Below are positions 42,473 to 51,708 of a stretch of DNA of 64,000 bases, in pieces. The notes under the pieces are model-generated. The model was given only the letters and a program-made list of their open reading frames with translations, searched no databases and was not told where the DNA came from. Numbering within the stretch: the first letter of the stretch is position 1; every line of letters begins with the position of its first letter. Position numbers and translations under genes: made by a program. Origin of the DNA: Lachnospiraceae bacterium UBA5902. Lineage in GTDB: Bacteria > Bacillota > Clostridia > Lachnospirales > Lachnospiraceae. Where the stretch lies: NCBI GenBank assembly GCA_002431865.1, contig DJEI01000072.1, positions 45,166 through 109,165 of the forward strand, written 5' to 3'.

Positions 42473-44209
42473 ATGGAACAACACAGTTTGAAATTAAAGT
42501 TACTGGATTCCTTTTATGATATGGTGACGACGAAAAAGTCGAATCTGCCGATCTATCATGGAAATGACAGCAAGGAATTTGTACCTGCCTACACCGCAGG
42601 AAATAAAAAAGTCTGCAATCCACTTATAGCAAATATTAATCTGCCGAACGTCCATGATTTTATCCATACGCTGTCTGAGGATAAAAAGGTGGGACTTGCC
42701 GGAATTGCAGTCTTAAAGGACGGAAAGCTGGTGGCAGAGCATTATGTGCCGCCATATAGTGCAGAATACAGACATGTATCCTTTTCCATGTGCAAATCTG
42801 TCACATCGATGGCAGTTGGATTGGCGATGGAAGAGGGATTGTTATCACTGGATGAAAAGCTGGTTGATATCTTCTCGGAGTATACAGGGATTTTTACGAA
42901 GAAAGCAATGAAGGAAGTTACGGTGAAGCATCTGCTTACGATGACTGCCGGCGTGAAATTTGACGAGGTAAGCTCGTATTTTGCAGAGGATTGGCGAAAG
43001 GCATTTATTGGCAGTGATGTTAGCTTTGCACCGGGGACAGATTTCACATACAACAGTTTAAATACTTATATGCTTGCGGCAATCGTGACGAAACGGGCAG
43101 GCTGTTCACTGCTTGCTTATTTAAAATCCCGTCTATTCCGCCCACTCGGTATCCATAATATCACATGGGACTGCTGCCCGCAGGGCATCGAACGCGGTGG
43201 CTGGGGCATGAAGCTTTCCCTGCAGGATATGGTAAAGCTCGGTGAACTTTACTTGAATGATGGTGCAATCATCCGGAATGGAAAACGTATTCAGCTTATA
43301 AGCCGGGCATGGATCTGCGAATCGACACAGACGCACGTGGAGTTTGAGGATACAACACTCACGAAGGGGTACGGATACCAGATCTGGTGCCTTAAGGATG
43401 GTGCGTGGCTGTTCAATGGTGTATTTGGACAAAATGTCTACATTAATCAGAGAAAGAATCTGGTGATTGCCTGTACTGCAGGCGGCTACGAAGTTTTCCC
43501 GGAGGGACATCTGGTTGCCAGAATCTGTAAGTTTGTGGCAGACGAGGAAAATTTCATCCGTAAGCCGCTTGCCACGATCGGCGACACACTGCAAAACTAT
43601 ATTGCAGAAAAACGGTATCAAAAAAATGCGAAGCAGCTTGATCCAATGTTTGCAGCTTATATGGAACGTGTGGTAAAACCATATACAGGTAGAACTTACG
43701 ATGTGACCGATTATGCGTCAAGCATCCTGCCGAATGCGAATCAGATGCTTTATTCACTCTATATGACGGGTATCGAGCAACTGGGTATTTCGTATAAAAA
43801 GGAATATCTTGTACTGCATGTGCGGGATGGAAAAAAAGTGTATCATATCCGCGTCGGGTATCTTTCGGCACATCCATATATCTATCAGATCTTAGATATC
43901 GGCGGAAAGAAGCTTCCGGTTGCAGCGGGCTGCGAGCTAATGGATCGGACGGAGAAAGGATTCGGACTGAAGATTCGGCTTTACTATCTCGAAGAGGTTG
44001 CGAACAAGGTGATCAATCTGCAGTTTGAAGGAAACAAGGTGAAGATCCGGGCAGTTGGCACGCCGAACCTTGTCAAATTCATGGAGAAACTGTTTGGTGA
44101 GGCAATGATGCAGCGCACAAAGAAGCTGGGACGATGGAAGGATTCCACATTTTTAAAAGAAAAAATGAAGAAAGTGTTATTCCCGGAGAGTGAGGGAATC
44201 GCGAGATAA
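42473..44209 (+). CDS. Serine hydrolase of the beta-lactamase/PBP4* family
   Basis: Cytoplasmic-looking serine hydrolase (about 578 residues, no signal peptide). The beta-lactamase-type domain spans about 60-360: nucleophile S105-M-C-K108 in RHVSFSMCKSVTSM, HLLTMTAGVKFDE, the Tyr motif in FTYNSLNTYML, and the conserved GGWGMKLSLQDMVKLGELYL plus GYGYQIWCL. The last 200 residues form a separate domain not recognised with confidence. These proteins are esterases, peptidases or D-amino acid hydrolases rather than true beta-lactamases; the substrate here is unknown. The ATG at 42473 follows a G-run (gggggattgccg); a TTG six bases upstream is unlikely. Confidence 0.8.
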   Translation: MEQHSLKLKLLDSFYDMVTTKKSNLPIYHGNDSKEFVPAYTAGNKKVCNPLIANINLPNVHDFIHTLSEDKKVGLAGIAVLKDGKLVAEHYVPPYSAEYRHVSFSMCKSVTSMAVGLAMEEGLLSLDEKLVDIFSEYTGIFTKKAMKEVTVKHLLTMTAGVKFDEVSSYFAEDWRKAFIGSDVSFAPGTDFTYNSLNTYMLAAIVTKRAGCSLLAYLKSRLFRPLGIHNITWDCCPQGIERGGWGMKLSLQDMVKLGELYLNDGAIIRNGKRIQLISRAWICESTQTHVEFEDTTLTKGYGYQIWCLKDGAWLFNGVFGQNVYINQRKNLVIACTAGGYEVFPEGHLVARICKFVADEENFIRKPLATIGDTLQNYIAEKRYQKNAKQLDPMFAAYMERVVKPYTGRTYDVTDYASSILPNANQMLYSLYMTGIEQLGISYKKEYLVLHVRDGKKVYHIRVGYLSAHPYIYQILDIGGKKLPVAAGCELMDRTEKGFGLKIRLYYLEEVANKVINLQFEGNKVKIRAVGTPNLVKFMEKLFGEAMMQRTKKLGRWKDSTFLKEKMKKVLFPESEGIAR

Positions 44210-44212
44210 ACT

Positions 44213-45010
44213 ATGAAGATGATGACGATTGCCAGCGGAAGCAGTGGAAATTGTACGTACGTTGGCAGTGAAAATACAGGGATATTAGTGGATGTCGGTG
44301 TCAGCAAGAAAAAAATACTGGATGCGTTACAGGACGTAGACCGGACGTTTGCGGACATTAACGGCATCGTGATCACGCATGAACATATTGACCATATACG
44401 CGGTCTCGGTGTAATATCAAGAGCGTATGGCATTCCGATCTATGCGACAGAGGCGACGATAGAAGAGATTAAATACACGACGAGCCTTGGAACGCTTGAC
44501 TATGGGCTGTTCCATAGCATCAAGCCGGACGAGCCATTTATGGTTGGAAATATCGAAGTCCGGGCGCACAGCACTTGGCATGATGCAGCCGATCCGGTCT
44601 GTTATAGCCTTCTGTGCGGGGAGAACAAGATTGCCGTCGCGACCGATATGGGTGGTTATGATGGATATATGATACAGGCGCTCAAGGACGCGGATGCGCT
44701 TTTGGTTGAAGCAAATCATGATATCCGTATGCTGCAGGTAGGACCATACCCGTATTCAACCAAGCAGCGAATTTTAAGCAGTTATGGACATTTGTGCAAC
44801 GAGGCGGGCGGAAAGCTGATCCGCGAGGTGCTCAATGATCATATAAAAACTATTTTTCTTGGGCATTTGTCAAAGGAAAATAACCTGCCGGAACTTGCCT
44901 ATGCGGCGGTAGCGGCGGAGTTAGAAGGAAATCCGTTTACAGAGGATGTGCGGGATTTCCATTTGCAGGTGGCAAACAGAGATACACACAGTGCGCTGCT
45001 TGATATTTAG
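44213..45010 (+). CDS. MBL-fold metallo-hydrolase, YycJ/WalJ type
   Basis: Metallo-beta-lactamase-fold hydrolase of 265 residues with the metal motif ITHEHIDHIRGL (H-x-H-x-D-H). The N-terminal MTIASGSSGNCTYVG is characteristic of YycJ/WalJ, a putative 5'-3' exonuclease linked in Bacilli to the WalRK two-component operon and to cell-division/replication coordination. ATDMGGYDGYM and VEANHDIRMLQVGPY provide further ligands. Here walRK genes are not adjacent, so the assignment rests on sequence only. The ATG is 3 bases after the preceding stop, suggesting co-transcription with the serine hydrolase. Confidence 0.88.
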   Translation: MKMMTIASGSSGNCTYVGSENTGILVDVGVSKKKILDALQDVDRTFADINGIVITHEHIDHIRGLGVISRAYGIPIYATEATIEEIKYTTSLGTLDYGLFHSIKPDEPFMVGNIEVRAHSTWHDAADPVCYSLLCGENKIAVATDMGGYDGYMIQALKDADALLVEANHDIRMLQVGPYPYSTKQRILSSYGHLCNEAGGKLIREVLNDHIKTIFLGHLSKENNLPELAYAAVAAELEGNPFTEDVRDFHLQVANRDTHSALLDI

Positions 45011-45040
45011 TATATTTTCAATACACGGAGGAAGAGTAAG

Positions 45041-45313
45041 ATGAAGAAAACAATTATCACGGTAGTAGGAAAAGACAGAGTCGGTATTATTGCAAAAGTG
45101 TGTGTATACCTTGCCGAGAACAATATCAATATTCTTGACATTGCCCAGACAATCGTAGACGGCTATTTCAACATGATGATGGTTGTCAATGCAGAAGCTG
45201 CATCCAAGGATCATGACCGTATTGCTGAGGAGCTTGCAGCAATCGGAGAGGAACTTGGCGTACAGATCAAGGCTCAGCATGAAGAAATCTTTGATATGAT
45301 GCACAGACTGTAA
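45041..45313 (+). CDS. ACT domain protein (UPF0237 family)
   Basis: A 90-residue stand-alone ACT domain, [20 protein letters not shown] followed by [21 protein letters not shown], the pattern of the UPF0237/GcvR-like family. ACT domains usually sense amino acids; the ligand here is unknown. It is preceded by a CGGAGGAAG ribosome binding site and followed after 17 bases by the DUF711 gene, a pairing widely conserved across bacteria and archaea, which suggests joint function. Confidence 0.92.
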   Translation: MKKTIITVVGKDRVGIIAKVCVYLAENNINILDIAQTIVDGYFNMMMVVNAEAASKDHDRIAEELAAIGEELGVQIKAQHEEIFDMMHRL

Positions 45314-45330
45314 TTGATGGAGGAAAGCAA

Positions 45331-46695
45331 ATGATTAGCATAAATGAAGTAATCGAAACCAATGCAATGATCTCCCAGATGAATCTGGATGTTCGTACGA
45401 TCACAATGGGTATCAGCCTGCTTGACTGTGTGGGCGGTACACTCAGGGAAACCTGTGATAATATCTATAAAAAGATCACAACGAAGGCAAAGGATCTGGT
45501 TTATACCGGTGAGGAGATCTCCAAGAAATATGGTATTCCAATCGTAAATAAGCGTATTTCCGTTACACCGATCGCGCTGGTCGGTGGCAGTGTCTGCAAG
45601 ACAAGTGATGATTTCGTAGAGATCGCAAAGACACTTGACCGTGCGGCTGATACGGTAGGTGTTAACTTTATCGGTGGATATTCCGCACTTGTCTGTAAGA
45701 GCATGACGAAGGCTGATGAGCTTTTGATCCGTTCGATTCCAAAGGCGCTGGCGGTGACTGGAAAGGTTTGTTCTTCTGTGAATACCGGTTCTACAAAGAC
45801 GGGTATCAATATGGATGCGGTCAAGCTGATCGGTGAGATCGTATTGGAGACTGCCGAACTTACGAAGGATGAGGATTCCATCGGCTGTGCAAAGTTCGTT
45901 GTATTCTGTAATGCACCAGATGACAACCCATTTATGGCTGGGGCGTTCCATGGTGTGACAGAGGCAGATTGTGTCATCAACGTCGGTGTCAGTGGACCGG
46001 GCGTTGTAAAGGCAGCGCTTGAGTCCGTGCGTGGCGAGAATTTTGAGGTACTCTGTGAGACGATTAAGAAAACAGCATTTAAAATCACAAGAGTCGGTCA
46101 GCTTGTAGCGAAGGAAGCTTCTGCGAGACTTGGTGTACCATTTGGGATTATTGATCTTTCTCTTGCTCCAACGCCGGCTGTTGGTGACAGTGTTGGTGAG
46201 ATCTTAGAGGAGATCGGTCTGGAGTTTTCCGGCGCGCCTGGTACGACAGCGGCACTTGCCATGCTGAATGACCAGGTGAAGAAGGGTGGCGTCATGGCAT
46301 CCTCTTATGTCGGTGGACTTTCGGGTGCATTTATCCCGGTCAGTGAGGATCAGCGTATGATCGATGCGGTAGAGGCAGGTGCCCTTACAATCGAGAAGCT
46401 TGAGGCGATGACCTGTGTCTGCTCCGTTGGTCTGGATATGCTCGCCATCCCTGGTGATACGAAGGCAACAACAATCTCCGGTATTATCGCAGATGAGATG
46501 GCACTTGGTATGGTAAACCAGAAGACAACAGCTGTCCGTATCATCCCGGTAATCGGAAAGACGGTAGGCGATAAGGCAGAGTTTGGTGGACTGCTCGGTT
46601 ATGCGCCAATTATGCCGGTGAACCAGTATTCCTGCGATGCATTTATCAATCGTGGAGGAAGAATCCCAGCGCCAATCCACAGCTTCAAGAACTAA
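45331..46695 (+). CDS. DUF711 family protein (UPF0210, PFL-like)
   Basis: A 454-residue member of the DUF711/UPF0210 family, whose fold is related to pyruvate formate-lyase but which lacks the glycyl-radical loop. Family phrases include [39 protein letters not shown] [19 protein letters not shown] and [20 protein letters not shown]. No activity has been firmly established for this family to my knowledge. It is always found with the small ACT protein upstream, as here (17 bases). The start at 45331 has TGGAGGAAAG just upstream. Confidence 0.9.
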   Translation: MISINEVIETNAMISQMNLDVRTITMGISLLDCVGGTLRETCDNIYKKITTKAKDLVYTGEEISKKYGIPIVNKRISVTPIALVGGSVCKTSDDFVEIAKTLDRAADTVGVNFIGGYSALVCKSMTKADELLIRSIPKALAVTGKVCSSVNTGSTKTGINMDAVKLIGEIVLETAELTKDEDSIGCAKFVVFCNAPDDNPFMAGAFHGVTEADCVINVGVSGPGVVKAALESVRGENFEVLCETIKKTAFKITRVGQLVAKEASARLGVPFGIIDLSLAPTPAVGDSVGEILEEIGLEFSGAPGTTAALAMLNDQVKKGGVMASSYVGGLSGAFIPVSEDQRMIDAVEAGALTIEKLEAMTCVCSVGLDMLAIPGDTKATTISGIIADEMALGMVNQKTTAVRIIPVIGKTVGDKAEFGGLLGYAPIMPVNQYSCDAFINRGGRIPAPIHSFKN

Positions 46696-46718
46696 TATTA
46701 AAATAAAGGTTAAATTGA

Positions 46719-48590
46719 ATGGAACAGAAATTAGCACTTCCGGAACGGGTTTTAATGCAGATTGAAAAACCGGCCCGTTATATCGGAAATGAAGTAAATA
46801 TGGTTCGTAAGAACTTGGATGATGTAGACGTCCGGATTGCCATGTGCTTTCCGGATGTTTATGAAATTGGCATGTCTTATTTGGGAATCCAGATCTTGTA
46901 TGACATGTTTAACCGCAGAGAGGACGTGTACTGCGAACGTGTGTACAGCCCGTGGCCGGATTTGGATGCGATCATGCGGAAGGAAAGCATTCCGCTTTTT
47001 TCGTTGGAGACACAGATGAACATCTCGGAGTTTGACTGGCTTGCAATTACGATCCAGTACGAGATGTGTTACACGAATATATTACAGGTGATTGATTTAG
47101 CGGGCATCCCATTGCTTGCGAAGGATCGTACGAAGGAGCATCCGATCGTAATCGGTGGCGGACCTTGTACAGTGAATCCGGAGCCGATGGCAGATTTCTT
47201 CGATATTTTCTATATCGGAGAGGGCGAGACAAGCTACGATGCACTGCTGGATGTGTACAAACAGTATAAACATTCGGATATGAGCCGGGGAGATTTTTTG
47301 AGGAAGGCATCTTCGATTCCGGGTATTTATGTGCCATCGATGTATGAGGTTTCGTATCAGGAAGATGGAACGATTGAGAAGGTTGTGCCGAAATATGAGG
47401 ATGTACCGGCAAAGGTAAAACGTCAGGTTGTCGTAGATTTTGAGAACGTATCGTACCCGATGAAGCCGGTTGTACCATATATCCGGGCAACACAGGATCG
47501 TGTCTGCCTCGAAATCATGCGTGGCTGTATCCGTGGCTGCCGGTTCTGTCAGGCTGGGATGATTTACCGTCCAACGAGACAGAAGAATGTTGAGATGCTC
47601 AAAAAATATGCCCGGACAATGCTGGACAATACCGGATATGAAGAAATTTCATTAAGCTCACTCAGTTCCAGCGATTATGAGAGTCTGGATGTGCTGCTCA
47701 ATTATCTGATCACGCTGCGTGATACCGATCATGTGAATGTGTCACTGCCATCACTTCGTATTGATGCATTTTCCCTCGATGTTATGAGTAAGGTGCAGGA
47801 TATTAAGAAGTCCTCCCTGACATTTGCGTCGGAGGCAGGTACCCAGCGTCTGCGGGATGTCATCAATAAGGGAATCACAGACGAGAATCTGTTAGAGGGA
47901 AGCAGACAGGCGTTCCTAGGTGGCTGGGATAAGGTCAAGCTTTATTTCATGCTCGGACTTCCGACTGAGACGGACGAGGATCTGTATGGAATTGCAGATC
48001 TGGCAGAGCGTATTTCAGAGGTGTATTTTGACAATGTGCCGAAGGAGAAACGAAATGGTCGCGTCATGATCAATGCGTCGGCATCGTATTTTGTGCCGAA
48101 GCCGTTCACACCGTTCCAGTGGGCACCGATGATCCTGCCGGACGAATTTACACGCCGGGCAAGATACGTGAAGGATTCCTTCCGCGCACAGCGTAACCAG
48201 AAGAGTCTGAAGTTTTCGTATCATGATGCTGGAATCTCAATCTTAGAAGGCGTCCTTGCAAGAGGTGACCGGAGACTGGGGGCTGCAATCTTAGATGTGT
48301 ATGAGCAGGGCGGAATCTTTGATGCGTGGACAGAGTTTTTTGAGATGCAGCGCTATGGGAATGCATTCGCAAACCATCATGTCGATATCGAATTTTATAC
48401 GGCAAGAAGAAGACCGGATGATGAAGTGTTCCCGTGGGAGCATTTAGACGTCGGTGTGAGCCGCCGTTTCCTGTTACAGGAGTGGCATAAAGCGCAGGAA
48501 GGAAAGACGACCGGAAACTGCCGGATGCAGTGTTCGGGCTGTGGTTCTGCCGTATATGGAGGAGGTGTCTGCTTTGAAGCTAAGAATTAA
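46719..48590 (+). CDS. B12-binding-type radical SAM protein (TIGR03960 family)
   Basis: Radical SAM enzyme of 623 residues. The cluster-binding motif C-x3-C-x2-C is in LEIMRGCIRGCRFCQAG. The N-terminal 200 residues (RIAMCFPDVYEIGMSYLGI and later VIGGGPCTVNPEPMADF) resemble B12-binding Rossmann folds but lack the DxHxxG histidine. The C-terminus ends in a Cys-rich tail (CRMQCSGCGSAVYGGGVCF). Family members always sit next to the TIGR03936-type gene and often RNase E/G, suggesting RNA modification or processing; the reaction is unknown. The ribosome binding site is weak (aaaggtt). The next gene starts inside its last codons. Confidence 0.88.
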   Translation: MEQKLALPERVLMQIEKPARYIGNEVNMVRKNLDDVDVRIAMCFPDVYEIGMSYLGIQILYDMFNRREDVYCERVYSPWPDLDAIMRKESIPLFSLETQMNISEFDWLAITIQYEMCYTNILQVIDLAGIPLLAKDRTKEHPIVIGGGPCTVNPEPMADFFDIFYIGEGETSYDALLDVYKQYKHSDMSRGDFLRKASSIPGIYVPSMYEVSYQEDGTIEKVVPKYEDVPAKVKRQVVVDFENVSYPMKPVVPYIRATQDRVCLEIMRGCIRGCRFCQAGMIYRPTRQKNVEMLKKYARTMLDNTGYEEISLSSLSSSDYESLDVLLNYLITLRDTDHVNVSLPSLRIDAFSLDVMSKVQDIKKSSLTFASEAGTQRLRDVINKGITDENLLEGSRQAFLGGWDKVKLYFMLGLPTETDEDLYGIADLAERISEVYFDNVPKEKRNGRVMINASASYFVPKPFTPFQWAPMILPDEFTRRARYVKDSFRAQRNQKSLKFSYHDAGISILEGVLARGDRRLGAAILDVYEQGGIFDAWTEFFEMQRYGNAFANHHVDIEFYTARRRPDDEVFPWEHLDVGVSRRFLLQEWHKAQEGKTTGNCRMQCSGCGSAVYGGGVCFEAKN

Positions 48591-49269
48591 ATACACCAAG
48601 CTTGGAAGCCTTCGTTTCATCGGACATCTGGATATTATGCGTTTTTTTCAGAAAGCAATACGTCGGGCAAAACTGGATGTCTCGTATTCCAAGGGATTTT
48701 CACCACATCAGATGATCTCCTTTGCGGCACCGATGCCGCTTGGTATGACGTCGGAGGGCGAGTATTTTGACGGAGAATTTGAGAGTGTGACAACGACCGA
48801 GGATATGATGGCACGTCTGAATGCAACGATGCCACCGGAGATACAGGTGTCAGATATCATTGAGCTTCCGGAAAATGCGAAGCCGTCGATGGCAATCGTG
48901 ACGGCGTCCGATTATTATATCTATAAAAACGAAGAATGCGAGAATGATACAATGCCAGCACTTTTACAGGCATTGCCTGCATTTGCGGGAAAAGAGAAGG
49001 TCGAGATCGTCAAGAAGACAAAGTCCAGGGAGGAACTGACGGATATCCGTCCGCTCATCTATGGAGTCAGGGAATATAAGGATGGCATCTATATGCTGCT
49101 TGCATCCGGAAGTAAGGATAATTTAAAACCGGAGCTTGTCGTGGAGGCAATGTGTGAGACGGCTGGTGTGCCATTTAACCGGTATGATTACCGGATTCAC
49201 CGGCTGGAAACCTACATGGGAGAGAAAGAGAAATTGCAGCCACTTTCTGCAAGTGGAACGAGATTTTGA
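48574..49269 (+). CDS. Radical SAM-associated protein (TIGR03936/DUF2344 family)
   Basis: A 231-residue protein of the DUF2344 family, the constant companion of TIGR03960 radical SAM proteins and sometimes fused to them. Conserved start KLRIKYTKLGSLRFIGHLDI, then FFQKAIRRAKLDVSYSKGFSPH and FAAPMPLGMTSEGEYFDGEF. The predicted start is TTG at 48574: the GGAGGAGG at 48558-48565 is 7-8 bases upstream and the residues from it match the family N-terminus. The in-frame ATG at 48556 lies before that site. It overlaps the radical SAM gene by 17 bases. The function is unknown but its pairing with rng downstream suggests tRNA or rRNA work. Confidence 0.87.
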   Translation: MKLRIKYTKLGSLRFIGHLDIMRFFQKAIRRAKLDVSYSKGFSPHQMISFAAPMPLGMTSEGEYFDGEFESVTTTEDMMARLNATMPPEIQVSDIIELPENAKPSMAIVTASDYYIYKNEECENDTMPALLQALPAFAGKEKVEIVKKTKSREELTDIRPLIYGVREYKDGIYMLLASGSKDNLKPELVVEAMCETAGVPFNRYDYRIHRLETYMGEKEKLQPLSASGTRF

Positions 49270-49309
49270 TGGATGGGCTGCATGATGTGGGATGCAGATA
49301 AGAGAGAGT

Positions 49310-50530
49310 ATGAAACAGTTTGTGTTTACAGAATGGAATAAGAAAAAACTCGGAATTCTGTTCGAGGACGGAAAGGCAATGGAGATCCGTTGTTACGAGG
49401 ATGGAAGTATCCTCGGAAATGTCTACCGGGCGAGAGTCTCGAATCTGTCGCCGAACATCAATGCGGCGTTCGTGGATATCCAAAAGGGCGAGAGCTGTTA
49501 TCTGTCGATGGACGATTACCATGGAGAAAAGTTAAAGGTTGGTGATCTGGTGACGGTGCAGGTCGTGCGCGATAAGATCAAGACGAAACGCTATGCGGTA
49601 ACGACGGATATCTCCCTGCAGGGAAGCTTGGCGGTGACAACGCTATATACACCGGTTGGTGTATCCTCCAAGATTGCAGAGAATGCGAGAAAAAAAGAAC
49701 TGAAAGCACTCATGCAGGAGGTGCTTGCCGCAGAGCAGGATGCACAGCTCTATCTGGCAAAAGGGAATGCGGCAGAGCAGGATGCACAACTCTATCTGGC
49801 AGAAGGGAATGCGGCAGAGGTTGAACGGATAAAAGCCCTGACATTGGGCGGAATTATCCGGACACAGGCAGAGCATGCAGAAAATGCAGCGATTGAACGG
49901 GAGATTGAGGGACAGGCGAGACTGCTATATTCCATCATGAAAAAGGCGGAATATGCAACACAATATACGTGCCTGTATCACACAGAGGTTGAATATATCG
50001 AGGATATCCGACGGCTGCAGGCGTTGCAGGACGTGGAGATCGTGACCGATATTCCGGAGGTGACAGAAGCAATCCCGGAGATCCCTCTTTATACAGATGA
50101 ATATACACTGACACTCCGGTATTCGCTTACAAGCCTGCTTGAGAAGACACTTTCGAAACGGGCATACTTAAAGTCAGGGGCATATCTGGTGATTGAACCG
50201 ACGGAAGCGATGACGGTAATCGATGTCAACAGCGGAAAGTCAATCAAAGGAAAAAATGCGGAGGAGCAGTTTCTGAAGATTAATATGGAAGCAGCAAAGG
50301 AAATTGCAAGGCAGCTCCGCCTGCGGAACATTTCCGGCATTGTAATGATTGATTTCATTAACATGAAAGAAGAGGCGCACAATCAGGAGCTTATGAAGAA
50401 GCTGACAGAATATGTGCGTACCGATCCGGTCCGCACAACCGTGGTAGATATGACACGGCTTGGACTTGTTGAGCTGACAAGACAAAAAGGAAAACGTGCA
50501 CTGCACGAGGTATTTTCAAAAATCAAATAG
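49310..50530 (+). CDS. rng: Ribonuclease E/G (RNase G type)
   Basis: Single-strand endoribonuclease of about 406 residues. The S1-like domain (about 30-125, GNVYRARVSNLSPNINAAFV and GDLVTVQVVRDKIKTKRY) is followed by the catalytic domain with metal aspartates in TVIDVNSGKSIKG and GIVMIDFINMKEE. The protein stops soon after VDMTRLGLVELTRQ, without the zinc-link cysteines of Escherichia coli RNase E/G, which is the usual short clostridial form. A 14-residue unit, AEQDAQLYLAKGNA, is duplicated in tandem near residues 141-168 (see the repeat entry). The ATG at 49310 (MKQFVFTEW) follows agagagag; an ATG 18 bases upstream is less likely. Confidence 0.9.
   Translation: MKQFVFTEWNKKKLGILFEDGKAMEIRCYEDGSILGNVYRARVSNLSPNINAAFVDIQKGESCYLSMDDYHGEKLKVGDLVTVQVVRDKIKTKRYAVTTDISLQGSLAVTTLYTPVGVSSKIAENARKKELKALMQEVLAAEQDAQLYLAKGNAAEQDAQLYLAEGNAAEVERIKALTLGGIIRTQAEHAENAAIEREIEGQARLLYSIMKKAEYATQYTCLYHTEVEYIEDIRRLQALQDVEIVTDIPEVTEAIPEIPLYTDEYTLTLRYSLTSLLEKTLSKRAYLKSGAYLVIEPTEAMTVIDVNSGKSIKGKNAEEQFLKINMEAAKEIARQLRLRNISGIVMIDFINMKEEAHNQELMKKLTEYVRTDPVRTTVVDMTRLGLVELTRQKGKRALHEVFSKIK
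49730..49813 (+). repeat. 42-bp tandem duplication within rng
   Basis: Two adjacent 42-bp copies (49730-49771 and 49772-49813) encode AEQDAQLYLAKGNA and AEQDAQLYLAEGNA. They differ at only two visible bases (CAG/CAA and AAA/GAA), and a third copy begins with GCAGAGG but diverges. The length is a multiple of three, so the frame is kept. High identity implies a recent duplication. Confidence 0.9.
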
Positions 50531-50568
50531 GTTAACATAAAAAAATATAAAATATTATATTTTTGGTG

Positions 50569-50597
50569 TTGACAAGCATACAATCAGATGCTAATAT
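50569..50597 (+). promoter_or_regulatory. Promoter of rplU
   Basis: TTGACA (50569-50574), 17 bases, TAATAT (50592-50597). It sits between rng and rplU and implies a leader of about 80 bases before the L21 start codon. Confidence 0.65.
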
Positions 50598-50602
50598 ATA
50601 CG

Positions 50603-50681
50603 AGTGTGCCGCACAGTGGGGTACAAGTCTGCAATCATGCAGCACCGAAACTGGCGAGTAATGATAATAGGAGGAAACCAT
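50603..50681 (+). promoter_or_regulatory. Candidate ribosomal protein L21 leader RNA
   Basis: The 80-base 5' leader of rplU-prp-rpmA contains a CTGC-aatcat-GCAG hairpin and the segment caccgaaactggcgagta just before the ribosome binding site aggagga. The layout resembles the autoregulatory L21 leader known in Firmicutes. I could not verify the full consensus, so this is a recognition-based call. Confidence 0.5.
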
Positions 50682-50987
50682 ATGTACGCAATTATAGCAA
50701 CAGGCGGAAAGCAGTACAAGGTAGCTGAAGGAGATATCATTAAGGTAGAAAAGCTTAATGCTGAGGAAGGCTCAGAGGTATCATTCGACGTAGTTGCAGT
50801 GAATACTGACAAAGATGTACTTTGTGGAGATGCTTGCAAGAGCGCTTCTGTAAAGGCAACTGTTCTTGGCGAAGGTAAGGGTAAGAAGGTTGTTGTTTAC
50901 AAGTACAAGAGAAAGACTGGCTATCATAAGAAGCAGGGTCACAGACAGCCGTTTACTCAGGTTAAGATTGAAGCAATCAACGCTTAA
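50682..50987 (+). CDS. rplU: 50S ribosomal protein L21
   Basis: L21 binds 23S rRNA in the large subunit. The 101 residues run MYAIIATGGKQYKVAEGDI to GHRQPFTQVKIEAI, the family pattern including KYKRKTGYHKKQGHR. The ATG at 50682 is 7 bases after TAGGAGG and matches the universal N-terminus; a longer frame from 50604 runs through the leader and is not used. The next genes encode the L27-processing protease and L27, the standard rplU-prp-rpmA order in Firmicutes. Confidence 0.97.
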   Translation: MYAIIATGGKQYKVAEGDIIKVEKLNAEEGSEVSFDVVAVNTDKDVLCGDACKSASVKATVLGEGKGKKVVVYKYKRKTGYHKKQGHRQPFTQVKIEAINA

Positions 50988-50995
50988 TTGGAACT

Positions 50996-51322
50996 ATGAT
51001 ACAGGCAGTGTTTTATATGTATCCGGACAAGACTTATCGTGGATTTTCGGTAAGCGGACATGCAGGCTATGAGAACGCAGGCAGAGATATTATCTGTGCT
51101 TCGGTATCAGCACTTGTCATTAATACCGTGAATTCGGTGGATGCACTCACAGCGAATGCGTGTGCATGCGAGCAGGATTCTTCCGGATGCATAAAATTTA
51201 AGTTTTCATCGAATGGCGATGAACAAGGACAATTATTGATCCGTGCCTTAGATATGGGACTTTCTAATATCGAGAAGGAATACGGAAAGAAGTATTTGCA
51301 AGTACACTACAAGGAGGTGTAA
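50996..51322 (+). CDS. prp: Ribosomal-processing cysteine protease Prp
   Basis: Prp removes the N-terminal extension of L27 in Firmicutes and related phyla, essential for ribosome function where studied (Staphylococcus aureus). The catalytic dyad H22 ([13 protein letters not shown]) and C34 ([10 protein letters not shown]) matches the known residues exactly. The 108-residue length is usual. It lies between rplU and rpmA, 5 bases before the L27 start, so enzyme and substrate are made together. The ribosome binding site is weak, perhaps keeping its level below that of the ribosomal proteins. Confidence 0.94.
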   Translation: MIQAVFYMYPDKTYRGFSVSGHAGYENAGRDIICASVSALVINTVNSVDALTANACACEQDSSGCIKFKFSSNGDEQGQLLIRALDMGLSNIEKEYGKKYLQVHYKEV

Positions 51323-51327
51323 CGACT

Positions 51328-51618
51328 ATGTTAAGAATGAATTTACAGTTCTTTGCTCATAAGAAGGGTGTTGGTTCTACTAAGAACGGTAGAGATTCAG
51401 AGTCTAAGAGACTTGGCGCCAAGAGAGCAGACGGACAGTTTGTAAAGGCTGGTAATATTTTATTCAGACAGCGTGGAACTAAGATTCATCCTGGTGTAAA
51501 CGTTGGTATCGGCGGAGACGACACATTATTTGCACTTGTAGATGGTGTTTTACGTTTCGAGAGAAAGGGTAGAGATAAGAAGCAGGCTTCTGTATACCCT
51601 GTTGAGTCAGCTGAGTAA
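51328..51618 (+). CDS. rpmA: 50S ribosomal protein L27 with cleavable N-terminal extension
   Basis: L27 reaches the peptidyl-transferase centre with its N-terminus. The 96-residue precursor begins [19 protein letters not shown]: the first nine residues are the Firmicute extension removed by Prp after the F-F pair, exposing the AHKKG tail. The remaining sequence ([37 protein letters not shown]) is canonical. AAGGAGGTG precedes the ATG. It is followed by a strong terminator. Confidence 0.97.
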   Translation: MLRMNLQFFAHKKGVGSTKNGRDSESKRLGAKRADGQFVKAGNILFRQRGTKIHPGVNVGIGGDDTLFALVDGVLRFERKGRDKKQASVYPVESAE

Positions 51619-51630
51619 GAAAGTACTAGA

Positions 51631-51658
51631 AGAGCCGGGAGTTATATCCCGGCTTTTT
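51631..51658 (+). terminator. Terminator after rpmA
   Basis: AGCCGGGA (51633-51640) pairs with TCCCGGCT (51647-51654) around a 6-base loop, followed by five Ts. It lies 14 bases after the L27 stop and separates it from obg. Confidence 0.88.
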
Positions 51659-51708
51659 CTGGATTTAAGAGTGAATTTGGTAATCGTATTTATGAGGGAG
51701 GGCGTCCC

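Noticed and set aside
42473-44209. Antibiotic-resistance beta-lactamase
   Set aside because: Although S-x-x-K is present, there is no signal peptide, the length is about 580 residues with an extra domain, and the motifs match the PBP4*/esterase-like family.
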